9,684 bases of DNA from an uncultured Clostridia bacterium. GTDB taxonomy: Bacteria > Bacillota > Clostridia > Saccharofermentanales > Saccharofermentanaceae. Made by a program: the position numbers and the translations under genes. Positions 1-5,695 of the stretch are shown here, in pieces (position 1 is the stretch's first letter; each line of letters starts with the position of its first letter). Location of the stretch: contig CAMJGB010000062.1 in the NCBI GenBank assembly GCA_946405115.1, forward strand, positions 1 through 9,684, in the 5' to 3' direction. A model generated the notes under the pieces. That model was given only the letters and a program-made list of their open reading frames with translations. It was not told the DNA's origin and did not search any database.

Positions 1-1
1 C

Positions 2-166
2 CACGCTGACTCATTCGATACTATTTTGGCTGACATCAGAGAGATGCACGAGACAGACCCTGAAGAAGAGGTTAAGCAGGGCTATGTTGACTTCTATTAT
101 GTCTTCGTAATTCCTCTTGCTGCTTTGGTTGCTTATGAGTTCATAAGCCTTAAGAGGAGGGGATAA
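2..166 (+). CDS. C-terminal end of a membrane protein, probably a VWA (BatA/BatB-like) protein; 5' part outside window
   Basis: An open frame enters from the left edge and ends at TAA 164-166, giving 54 residues. It starts with a polar, acidic stretch (IREMHETDPEEEVKQG), followed by DFYYVFVIPLAALVAYEF, a single hydrophobic helix, and a short positive tail (SLKRRG). A Tyr/Phe-rich segment leading into one C-terminal membrane helix with a basic end is how many VWA-domain BatA/BatB proteins finish. The next gene is a TPR protein, and VWA-TPR order is typical of Bat (MoxR-associated) clusters. The VWA domain itself and its metal site lie outside the window, so the family name is inference from the tail and context. 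The last codons contain the ribosome binding site of the next gene, and only 3 bp separate the two genes, so they are surely co-transcribed. Confidence 0.55.
   Translation, partial: HADSFDTILADIREMHETDPEEEVKQGYVDFYYVFVIPLAALVAYEFISLKRRG
155..160 (+). promoter_or_regulatory. Shine-Dalgarno site of the TPR gene, inside the preceding coding sequence
   Basis: AGGAGG ends 9 nt before the ATG at 170 and lies within the last Lys-Arg-Arg codons of the upstream gene. It fixes the start of the TPR gene at 170 and suggests translational coupling. Confidence 0.85.
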
Positions 167-169
167 GAC

Positions 170-1054
170 ATGAAAAGATTTGTAGCTGCAATCTGGACTC
201 TTATCGCCATATTCCTTGCGATCCTTTTGCTTGCTGACTACAGCAACAACAAGATGATCGAGAAGTTCGATAACGGCATTTATGAGCAGAATCCTCTCGG
301 ATTCTTAGGTTTCACGGAGCCCTATGTAAATTCATATAACCGAGGCAATATCTACTATGCTTTGGGTCAGTACGATCTTGCCGAGAATGAATACGAGCAG
401 GCTATGAGAAGTGAACTTGAGGATCGTCAGGACTGCCGACTTCGAGTTAACTATGCTCTGTCCATGGTCGAGCAGATCGATCCCAATAACATTACTGAAG
501 AGAATCTGGATGATGTCCTTGCCATCCTGGATGCTGCAAGAGACGTTCTTTGTGAGAATGGCTGTGCATCAAGAGACGATAACAGCGGTCATTATCCTGA
601 CGCCCAGACATTGAAGAATGAGATTGATGAATTCGAGCAGTCTTTGCTTGAGCAGTTTGGTGAGGATCCTGAACCGACACCGACACCCGGTGATGGTGAT
701 ACTCCTACACCTACCCCTACGCCTGAGGGAGGAGAGACTCCTACTCCTACGCCCGGAGACGGTGATACACCTACCCCTACACCTGACGGCGGCCAGGGCG
801 ATACACCTACACCTACTCCGGGTGACAGCGGTGAAGATCCTACACCTACACCTGATTCCGGAGAACCCGGTGATACTCCTACGCCTACACCCGGCGGTGG
901 TGGCGAAGGCGGAGCCACACCTACTCCTACCATGACTCCTGAGGAAGAGATCATGTATATCCAGGGCTTGGGTCAGGCTGAGCGTTACGAAGGTGCGAAC
1001 GGAACTCCGGACGATACTTCGACAGCGTACGGCAACAACGGAACTCCCTGGTAA
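170..1054 (+). CDS. Membrane-anchored TPR protein with Pro-Thr repeat tail (BatC-like)
   Basis: 294 residues. Residues about 5-22 form a hydrophobic helix after MKR, either a signal anchor or an uncleaved signal peptide. Residues about 50-110 are helical and contain a clear TPR unit (NRGNIYYALGQYDLAENEYE) and a second, weaker helix pair around RLRVNYALSMVEQI. Residues about 168-256 are a low-complexity linker made of TPTPTP blocks separated by Gly/Asp/Glu (GDGD, EGGE, DGGQGD), the kind used to span the cell wall. The last 40 residues (EEEIMYIQGLGQAERYE, then a Gly/Asn/Thr-rich end) are distinct and may be a binding tail. Small TPR proteins next to VWA proteins are known in Bat clusters, where they are thought to scaffold envelope complexes; that role is inferred here. 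The start is supported by AGGAGG at 155-160. The protein is probably extracytoplasmic apart from a few N-terminal residues. Confidence 0.75.
   Translation: MKRFVAAIWTLIAIFLAILLLADYSNNKMIEKFDNGIYEQNPLGFLGFTEPYVNSYNRGNIYYALGQYDLAENEYEQAMRSELEDRQDCRLRVNYALSMVEQIDPNNITEENLDDVLAILDAARDVLCENGCASRDDNSGHYPDAQTLKNEIDEFEQSLLEQFGEDPEPTPTPGDGDTPTPTPTPEGGETPTPTPGDGDTPTPTPDGGQGDTPTPTPGDSGEDPTPTPDSGEPGDTPTPTPGGGGEGGATPTPTMTPEEEIMYIQGLGQAERYEGANGTPDDTSTAYGNNGTPW
671..940 (+). repeat. Imperfect coding repeat encoding (TP)n blocks with Gly/Asp/Glu spacers
   Basis: Cytosine-rich runs such as CCTACACCTACCCCTAC recur about seven times, encoding PTPTP blocks of 4-8 residues separated by 3-8 residue acidic/Gly spacers (GDGD, EGGE, DGGQGD, DSGE, GGGGEGG). 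The DNA is degenerate at third positions (act, acg, aca and cct, ccg, ccc all occur), so the repeats are old or kept by protein-level selection rather than freshly expanded. The tract also produces long spurious open frames on the opposite strand. Confidence 0.85.
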
Positions 1055-1088
1055 ACCGAAGGTTTCTTGCAAGACGGTTATTGACCGT
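1053..1088 (+). other. Two small adjacent hairpins in the gap before the tail-anchored protein gene
   Basis: AAACC-GAA-GGTTT (1053-1065) begins in the TPR stop codon. It is followed by ACGGT-TATTG-ACCGT (1074-1088). Each stem is 5 bp. No T-run follows, so this is not a standard terminator. It may stabilise the intercistronic mRNA or affect initiation at 1103 or 1124, or it may be chance. Confidence 0.3.
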
Positions 1089-1102
1089 GATATTATCCCG
1101 TT

Positions 1103-1561
1103 ATGGCAGCCAGAAGTTATGACATGGATCCGGAACGTAATGTTCTTAATACCAAAGATCCGGACGACAAGACAGGCTTCGTTATAAAGACAGACGAGGA
1201 AAAGCGCAAGATCATGAGATCAGGCCGTTATGAGTCTGTCGAATTTACGGAGACTTCATTGGCCTACGGCGATCCCTTCGAGGACGAGGCTCTCATTTCA
1301 GGTCAGGTTAAGCCTTCTGTTACTGCTGTTTATGATACGGGTTATGACGGTAAGCCTAACGTTTACGATCCTTCCAAGGACCGTGTTAAGGAAGTTAATA
1401 ACACCGACTCTTTCGACCGCACAGAACAGATGGGAATCCTTTCCAAGGAGTCATTTGCCACTCCTCACTTCTTCTCGAATCCCGTGGATCTTACGATAGG
1501 ATGTGTCATCTTCGGTCTCGTTATTGTTCTTGAGATAATCGGACTTATCATCGTGTTCTGA
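1103..1561 (+). CDS. Small tail-anchored membrane protein, function unknown
   Basis: 152 residues, family not recognised. The first 125 or so residues are polar and charged, rich in Asp, Glu, Lys and Ser/Thr, with a Tyr/Asp-rich middle (AVYDTGYDGKPNVYDPSKDR), and are probably largely unstructured. The last 25 residues (LTIGCVIFGLVIVLEIIGL and three further hydrophobic residues) form one membrane helix ending at the C-terminus, so the body should face the cytoplasm. The start is uncertain. ATG 1103 has no visible Shine-Dalgarno site, and two in-frame TGA codons (1082 and 1088) exclude an earlier start. The in-frame ATG at 1124 has a weak AGAAG 7 nt upstream and would give a 145-residue protein starting MDPERNV. 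The stop codon (1559-1561) overlaps the ATG of the radical SAM gene, so the two are probably translationally coupled. Position after VWA and TPR genes suggests an accessory membrane role in that cluster, which is inference. Confidence 0.75.
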   Translation: MAARSYDMDPERNVLNTKDPDDKTGFVIKTDEEKRKIMRSGRYESVEFTETSLAYGDPFEDEALISGQVKPSVTAVYDTGYDGKPNVYDPSKDRVKEVNNTDSFDRTEQMGILSKESFATPHFFSNPVDLTIGCVIFGLVIVLEIIGLIIVF

Positions 1562-2445
1562 TGCATTTCGTTGATGCCAAAGGAATACTGACCAATAATC
1601 TCGGCTTTTGCGGTATGAATATCTATCGCGGGTGTACCCACGGTTGTATTTACTGTGACAGCAGAAGCAAGTGCTACCAGATGAAGCATCTTTTCGAGGA
1701 TGTTGAAGTAAAGCAAAATGCCCCCGAACTTCTTGCAAAAGCGCTTAAGTCCAAGCGTAAGAAGTGCATGATAGGCACGGGTTCGATGTCAGATCCTTAC
1801 ATGCACTGCGAGGAGCAGCTTAAGCTTACGAGGAGGTGCCTTGAGGTTATCCTTGAGCACGGCTTCGGGCTTGCCGTGCAGACCAAGTCCGACCTTATAC
1901 TTCGTGACATTGATCTTCTTGATGAGATTAACCGCAAGTCGAAGTGTGTTGTTGAGATGACGTTAACTACATACGATGATGAGCTTTGCGCCATACTTGA
2001 GCCTAATGTGTGTAATACCAAAAGGCGCATAGAAGTTCTCGGGAAGATGGGGGAGCGCGGCATACCTTTGGTGGTGTGGCTTACCCCGATACTTCCTTAC
2101 ATAAATGACACGGAGCAGAACATAAGCGCCATCCTTAACGAGTGTGTAAGACTTGGGGTTAAAGGCATCATCTGTTACGACATGGGACTTACCTTAAGAG
2201 AGGGCGACCGTGAGTACTACTACAATGCTCTCGAAAAGCATTTCCCGGGACTTAAGGAGCGTTACATAAGAGAGTACGGCTACTCCTATGAGGTGCCGAG
2301 TCCGAGGAGCAGAGAGCTCATGAAAATGCTCCGCGATACATGCAAAAAGAACGGCATCATGTATAAGCCTGACGAAGTGTTCTCATACCTTAATGATTTC
2401 CCCGAAAAGTATAGACAGATAAGCATTTTTGACTTGGGCGGGTAA
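1561..2445 (+). CDS. SPL-family radical SAM protein (spore photoproduct lyase-like fold, substrate unknown)
   Basis: 294 residues. The radical SAM cluster motif C-X3-C-X2-C is at Cys25, Cys29 and Cys32 (IYRGCTHGCIYCDSRS). An RGC.HgC.YCd..s context is characteristic of the COG1533/SPL group rather than of other radical SAM enzymes. A GTGSMSDPYMHCEEQLKLTR stretch near residue 73 matches the conserved G-x-x-x-DPY-x-x-E-x-x-x-x-LTR region of that group, and QTKSDLILRDIDLL follows. Family members bind a 4Fe-4S cluster and cleave S-adenosylmethionine to a 5'-deoxyadenosyl radical. Only true SplB has an established substrate (the thymine dimer spore photoproduct), and there is nothing here to show that this is SplB, so the substrate is left open. 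It is cytosolic, with no signal or membrane segment. The start overlaps the preceding stop as TGATG and has no strong Shine-Dalgarno site of its own, as expected for coupled translation. It closes the left-hand cluster. Confidence 0.88.
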   Translation: MHFVDAKGILTNNLGFCGMNIYRGCTHGCIYCDSRSKCYQMKHLFEDVEVKQNAPELLAKALKSKRKKCMIGTGSMSDPYMHCEEQLKLTRRCLEVILEHGFGLAVQTKSDLILRDIDLLDEINRKSKCVVEMTLTTYDDELCAILEPNVCNTKRRIEVLGKMGERGIPLVVWLTPILPYINDTEQNISAILNECVRLGVKGIICYDMGLTLREGDREYYYNALEKHFPGLKERYIREYGYSYEVPSPRSRELMKMLRDTCKKNGIMYKPDEVFSYLNDFPEKYRQISIFDLGG

Positions 2446-2474
2446 TTGTAATTTACCCCTCATTCTAGTATCAT
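2446..2474 (+). promoter_or_regulatory. Candidate sigma-A promoter for hppA
   Basis: TTGTAA (2446-2451) and TATCAT (2469-2474) are separated by exactly 17 nt and match TTGACA/TATAAT at 4 and 5 of 6 positions. Transcription would begin near 2481, leaving a leader of about 30 nt with a strong ribosome binding site. This is pattern matching only. Confidence 0.45.
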
Positions 2475-2496
2475 CAAAACAGTTTATTATTTTTCC

Positions 2497-2502
2497 AGGA
2501 GG
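2497..2502 (+). promoter_or_regulatory. Shine-Dalgarno site of hppA
   Basis: AGGAGG lies 8 nt before ATG 2511, a near-ideal sequence and spacing. It settles the start and predicts strong translation. Confidence 0.85.
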
Positions 2503-2510
2503 GTAGTAGT

Positions 2511-4673
2511 ATGTCGTCAGTTACCGTTTGGCTGACAGTCCTCTGCGTAACCGTCGTTGCAATGGTTTATGTGTTCTGGAATTATGCCAGAATCAAACAG
2601 ATGCCCGAAGGTACAGCAGAGATGTCCGAACTTGCCGGAATTATCAGATCCGGTGCAGAAACGTTCCTTAAGACAGAGTTCAAGTACATAGGTATTGTTC
2701 TCATCGCAGTAGCAGTTATCTTCTGCTGCGTTATCGAGAAGACAGCCGGTGTCTCATTCCTCATCGGAGGCTTCATGAGCTCCATCGTTTGTATCCTCGG
2801 TATGAAGAGTGCCACATATGCCAATGTAAGAACTTCCAATAAGGCAAGAGAGTCCCTGTCCATCGGTGAGACGGTTAAGGTTGCCCTCTGCGGAGGTTCC
2901 ATCAGCGGACTCGCAGTACAGTCTTTCGGTATGTTTGGTCTTATCCTCGTACTCCTCCTTGGAGAATTTGTATTTAAGGACGGCGGTGTTTCTCATACAG
3001 CTGAGAGCAGCGGTTTCTTTGTAAACCTCATCTGCAATCCTACGATGATGCGTATCTCCACATACTCACTCGGATGTTCAATCGTAGCCATGTTTAACCG
3101 TGTTGCCGGCGGTAACTACACAAAGGCAGCAGATATCTCCTCTGATATCCTCGGTAAGCTTCGTCATGACCTCCCTGAGGATGACTCCAGAATTCCTAAC
3201 ACAATCGCTGACTTCATCGGTGATAACGTAAACGATATTGCAGGTAACTGCTCTGACTTGCTCGAGAGCTTTGTTGCTACGATGTCCGCTACTATCATGA
3301 TCGCCGTTACTCTCTATCAGGTTGCAGTTCATAAGGGACTTTCAATCGAAGAGGGTGCTTTCATCAATGCTTCACTGTTCCCGATTGCTCTTGCTTGCTG
3401 CGGACTTATCGGATGTCTCATCGGTCTTGGAATCGCTAACTTCAAGAAGATGGGTGACGATCCTTCAAGAGAACTCGATCTTTCCACATGGATCTCTGCA
3501 GGTGTTACTGTCGTTCTCGGCGGTGCTGCTGCATATTATCTTTTCCACAATTACGATCTTTCTGCTTACAGCTTCAGATTCGGATGGGCATCCCCTTGGA
3601 TCTCTTCCGTTCTCGGTATCGTGAGCGGTGTTGCTATCGGAATCATCACAGAGTACTACACAGCTACAGAGCACAAGCCTACAAGAGAGCTTGCTGAGAT
3701 CTGTACTGAGGGTGAGGCTTTCGTTGTTACTAAGGGTGACGCTATCGGATCAAGATCCTGTTTGCTTCCTGTACTTCTCATCGGTATCTCACTTCTTGTA
3801 TCAGGTACTATCTGCGGTACATACGGTGTTGCCATTTCCTCACTCGGAATGCTCGCATTCGTAGGAGCTACTGTTTCCATTGATGCATTCGGACCTATCG
3901 CTGATAACGCAGGCGGTCTTGCTGAGGCTTGCCACCTTGCACCTGAGGTTCGTGCTATTACGGATAAGCTCGATGCAGTAGGTAATACCACGGCTGCTAT
4001 CGGTAAGGGCTTCGCTATCGGTTCTGCTGCATTTGCTACAGTATCTTTGATCACAGCTTATGTAGGTCAGTATACAGAGCTTGGTACAGATCCTATTCTT
4101 AACTTCGCATCATTCGCAGTTATCGCCGGAGGTATCATCGGCGGTTCACTCGTTGAGTATTTCTCTGCTGTACTTACAGATAACACTATCGACTCCGCTA
4201 AGCTCATGGCTGACGAGGGTGATAAGCAGATGTCTGTTCCCGGCGTGCTCGAGGGTAAGGTTAAGCCTGACTACAACAAGATGATCGCAATGGCTGCAAG
4301 AGAAGCTATCAGAAAGATGGTAGTTCCTTCAATCCTCGCTCTTGTTATTCCTGTAGTCGGCGGTATCCTCTTCGGCGTACAGTTCGTCGGAGGTCTCCTC
4401 GTAGGTGCTACGGTTGTTGCTATCCCGAGAGCTATCTTCATGGGTAACTCCGGCGGTGCGTTCGACAATGCCAAAAAGTACATCGAGTCCGGACAGCTTG
4501 AAGGCCACGGTAAGGGCTCAGCAGCTCATAAGGCATCCGTTACAGGTGACACTATCGGTGACACACGTAAGGACGTTGTAGGTGTTGCTCTTGATATCTT
4601 CATCAAGATGATGTCCACGGTTGCTAATACATTGGCTCCTATCCTTAAGAACATCTCATTGTTCAGATTCTGA
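2511..4673 (+). CDS. hppA: Membrane-bound ion-translocating pyrophosphatase, K+-dependent type, probably Na+ (or Na+/H+) pumping
   Basis: 720 residues with about 16 hydrophobic segments, a normal size for the family. It hydrolyses cytoplasmic pyrophosphate and pumps Na+ and/or H+ out of the cell. Family landmarks are KAADISSDILGK (Asp208, Asp212, Lys216), PEDDSRIPNTIADFIGDNVND, the paired acidic motif DAFGPIADNAGGLAEAC, GNTTAAIGKG (491-500) and GNSGGAFDNAKKYIE near the C-terminus. Ala495 and Gly498 sit where K+-independent enzymes carry Lys and Thr, so K+ dependence is predicted. SDLLESF places Glu252 at the position of T. maritima Glu246, the gate residue of Na+-pumping forms. Together these favour a Na+-PPase or dual Na+/H+-PPase over a plain H+-PPase; ion choice is inference. 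Oddities: the D-X7-K-X-E signature reads K216-L-R218 instead of K-X-E, and the usual GDPFKD reads GDTRKD (683-688). Promoter, ribosome binding site and terminator make it a one-gene unit. Confidence 0.95.
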   Translation: MSSVTVWLTVLCVTVVAMVYVFWNYARIKQMPEGTAEMSELAGIIRSGAETFLKTEFKYIGIVLIAVAVIFCCVIEKTAGVSFLIGGFMSSIVCILGMKSATYANVRTSNKARESLSIGETVKVALCGGSISGLAVQSFGMFGLILVLLLGEFVFKDGGVSHTAESSGFFVNLICNPTMMRISTYSLGCSIVAMFNRVAGGNYTKAADISSDILGKLRHDLPEDDSRIPNTIADFIGDNVNDIAGNCSDLLESFVATMSATIMIAVTLYQVAVHKGLSIEEGAFINASLFPIALACCGLIGCLIGLGIANFKKMGDDPSRELDLSTWISAGVTVVLGGAAAYYLFHNYDLSAYSFRFGWASPWISSVLGIVSGVAIGIITEYYTATEHKPTRELAEICTEGEAFVVTKGDAIGSRSCLLPVLLIGISLLVSGTICGTYGVAISSLGMLAFVGATVSIDAFGPIADNAGGLAEACHLAPEVRAITDKLDAVGNTTAAIGKGFAIGSAAFATVSLITAYVGQYTELGTDPILNFASFAVIAGGIIGGSLVEYFSAVLTDNTIDSAKLMADEGDKQMSVPGVLEGKVKPDYNKMIAMAAREAIRKMVVPSILALVIPVVGGILFGVQFVGGLLVGATVVAIPRAIFMGNSGGAFDNAKKYIESGQLEGHGKGSAAHKASVTGDTIGDTRKDVVGVALDIFIKMMSTVANTLAPILKNISLFRF

Positions 4674-4697
4674 TAAGAGCTTGAATTAAGTTTATGG

Positions 4698-4728
4698 AGA
4701 CCGCTTCACAATGTGGGGCGGTCTTTTT
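4698..4728 (+). terminator. Rho-independent terminator of hppA
   Basis: AGACCGCTTCAC (4698-4709) pairs with GTGGGGCGGTCT (4713-4724) around a 3-nt AAT loop, counting two T-G wobble pairs. A run of five Ts (4724-4728) follows at once. It starts 24 nt after the hppA stop codon. Confidence 0.92.
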
Positions 4729-4729
4729 A

Positions 4730-4748
4730 TGTTAGAATTCCTTAGAGG
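4730..4748 (+). promoter_or_regulatory. Possible extended -10 element and Shine-Dalgarno site of the YdcF-like gene
   Basis: Only 22 bp separate the hppA terminator from the ATG at 4751. TG-T-TAGAAT (4730-4738) fits an extended -10 element, but no -35 is evident. A start site about 7 nt downstream would fall at the AGAGG at 4744-4748, leaving almost no leader. AGAGG lies 2 nt before ATG 4751 and 5 nt before ATG 4754, so the second ATG may be the true start. Terminator read-through is the alternative source of transcription. Confidence 0.25.
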
Positions 4749-4750
4749 TT

Positions 4751-5593
4751 ATGATGCTGATAAGAAAGATTACATCGTGGGTTTTGATATTAAGTCTTGT
4801 CTTTGCCGTCTGTGACATTACGGAGCGTAAGGATACGCCCGGAAATGAAGTAGAGGTAATAGAAGAGCTTATTGCTGATTATGCAGAAAACGGCGGGGAG
4901 ACAGGACAGTATTCTGATGACCTGTTCGCTGAGCTATCTTCAGAAGATCCCGTTTTAGCTGACAGGTGGCAGAATATCTTTAACAGCTGGGATTATGTTA
5001 ATTCCGGTCTTGTAATCAACAGTGATGTATTGCCCGAAGGTCTTGATGATTCAAGTGCGCTTTGCATCGTTGTGTTAGGGTTCCAGCTTAATCCCGACGG
5101 CAGCATGCAGCAGGAGCTGATTGACAGACTTGAGGTTGCACTTGCGAGCGCACAAAGATATCCGAATGCTTATATCGTATGTACCGGAGGCGGTACGGCT
5201 TATCTTAATCCCGATGCAACTGAGGCAAGACAGATGGCAAGGTGGCTTGGAAATCACGGCATCTTAAGATCCAGGATCATAGTAGAGGGAAGATCATTAA
5301 GCACGGCTCAGAATGCGATGTTTACATATCAGCTGCTGCAGGAAAGATACCCTCAGGTTAATCAGATAGCTGTTGTATCGAGTGATTATCATATAGCGAC
5401 AGGAACGCTTGTGTTTGAAGCGTGGGCTGAGCTTATTGCAGATGAACCCGGATGCCCTGACTATGAGGTGGTCTCAAATGCATCATGCTTCGCACAGACT
5501 TACAATCTTAACTATATGTTCCAGGCAGGTGCTTTGTATGAGATGGTCGGCAACCCTGACCGTGCCAATGATATGTACCGCGTAGGATACTGA
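4751..5593 (+). CDS. DUF218 (YdcF/SanA/ElyC-like) membrane-anchored or exported protein
   Basis: 280 residues. Residues 3-21 are a basic N-terminus and a hydrophobic helix (signal peptide or anchor). Cys21 follows FAV, which is a poor lipobox, so a lipoprotein is unlikely. Residues about 30-100 are acidic and not recognised. Residues 104-260 carry the DUF218 pattern: IVVLGF (106-111), RLEVALASAQRYP, CTGGG (144-148), TEARQMARWL (157-166), ILRSRIIVEGRS, STAQNA (184-189, usual form sxNTxEN) and VVSSDYHI with His214. In characterised members this domain is linked to envelope integrity: SanA affects vancomycin sensitivity, and ElyC affects peptidoglycan synthesis and lipid-carrier use. The biochemical activity remains poorly defined, so no reaction is given. 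The segment MYRVGY at the very C-terminus falls outside the domain. It lies between hppA and the GH2 gene on the same strand; 102 bp separate it from the latter, with no terminator seen. Confidence 0.85.
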   Translation: MMLIRKITSWVLILSLVFAVCDITERKDTPGNEVEVIEELIADYAENGGETGQYSDDLFAELSSEDPVLADRWQNIFNSWDYVNSGLVINSDVLPEGLDDSSALCIVVLGFQLNPDGSMQQELIDRLEVALASAQRYPNAYIVCTGGGTAYLNPDATEARQMARWLGNHGILRSRIIVEGRSLSTAQNAMFTYQLLQERYPQVNQIAVVSSDYHIATGTLVFEAWAELIADEPGCPDYEVVSNASCFAQTYNLNYMFQAGALYEMVGNPDRANDMYRVGY

Positions 5594-5609
5594 TATACCT
5601 TCAGATTGC

Positions 5610-5648
5610 CGCAACTTGTAACCATTAAGACACGAACGGTCGCAACTT
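5610..5648 (+). repeat. Direct repeat CGCAACTT x2 upstream of the GH2 gene
   Basis: CGCAACTT occurs at 5610-5617 and again at 5641-5648. The start-to-start distance of 31 bp is close to three helical turns, so both copies would face the same side of the DNA. This could be a regulator's binding site, but an 8-bp match in 102 bp may be chance. Confidence 0.3.
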
Positions 5649-5653
5649 CATCT

Positions 5654-5690
5654 GATAAAATAAAATATATTATTGTCTGATTCAGAGGAG
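5654..5690 (+). promoter_or_regulatory. AT-rich promoter region and Shine-Dalgarno site of the GH2 gene
   Basis: 5654-5675 is almost pure A/T with several possible -10 hexamers (TAAAAT 5656, TATATT 5666, TATTAT 5668), but no convincing -35 at the right distance, so any promoter may need an activator. AGAGGAG (5684-5690), 5 nt before ATG 5696, is a strong ribosome binding site that fixes the start. Confidence 0.45.
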
Positions 5691-5695
5691 TTATT

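Noticed and set aside
592..954. Open frames on the minus strand opposite the Pro-Thr repeat, encoding Gly-Val and Arg/Cys-rich proteins
   Set aside because: They are by-products of the CCTACACCTAC-type repeat, which excludes stop codons on the other strand. They have low-complexity composition and no ribosome binding site.
2440..2458. GGGTAA/TTACCC inverted repeat over the stop codon of the radical SAM gene
   Set aside because: The stem is only 6 bp and no T-run follows, so it is not a convincing terminator. It also overlaps the candidate hppA -35 element.
3656..4054. 132-codon minus-strand frame inside hppA
   Set aside because: It is a shadow of the strongly conserved hppA frame, with no start signal and no recognisable motif.
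4782..4817. Lipoprotein signal at Cys21 of the YdcF-like protein
   Set aside because: The residues before Cys are Phe-Ala-Val. A lipobox needs Ala, Gly or Ser at -1, so this does not fit.
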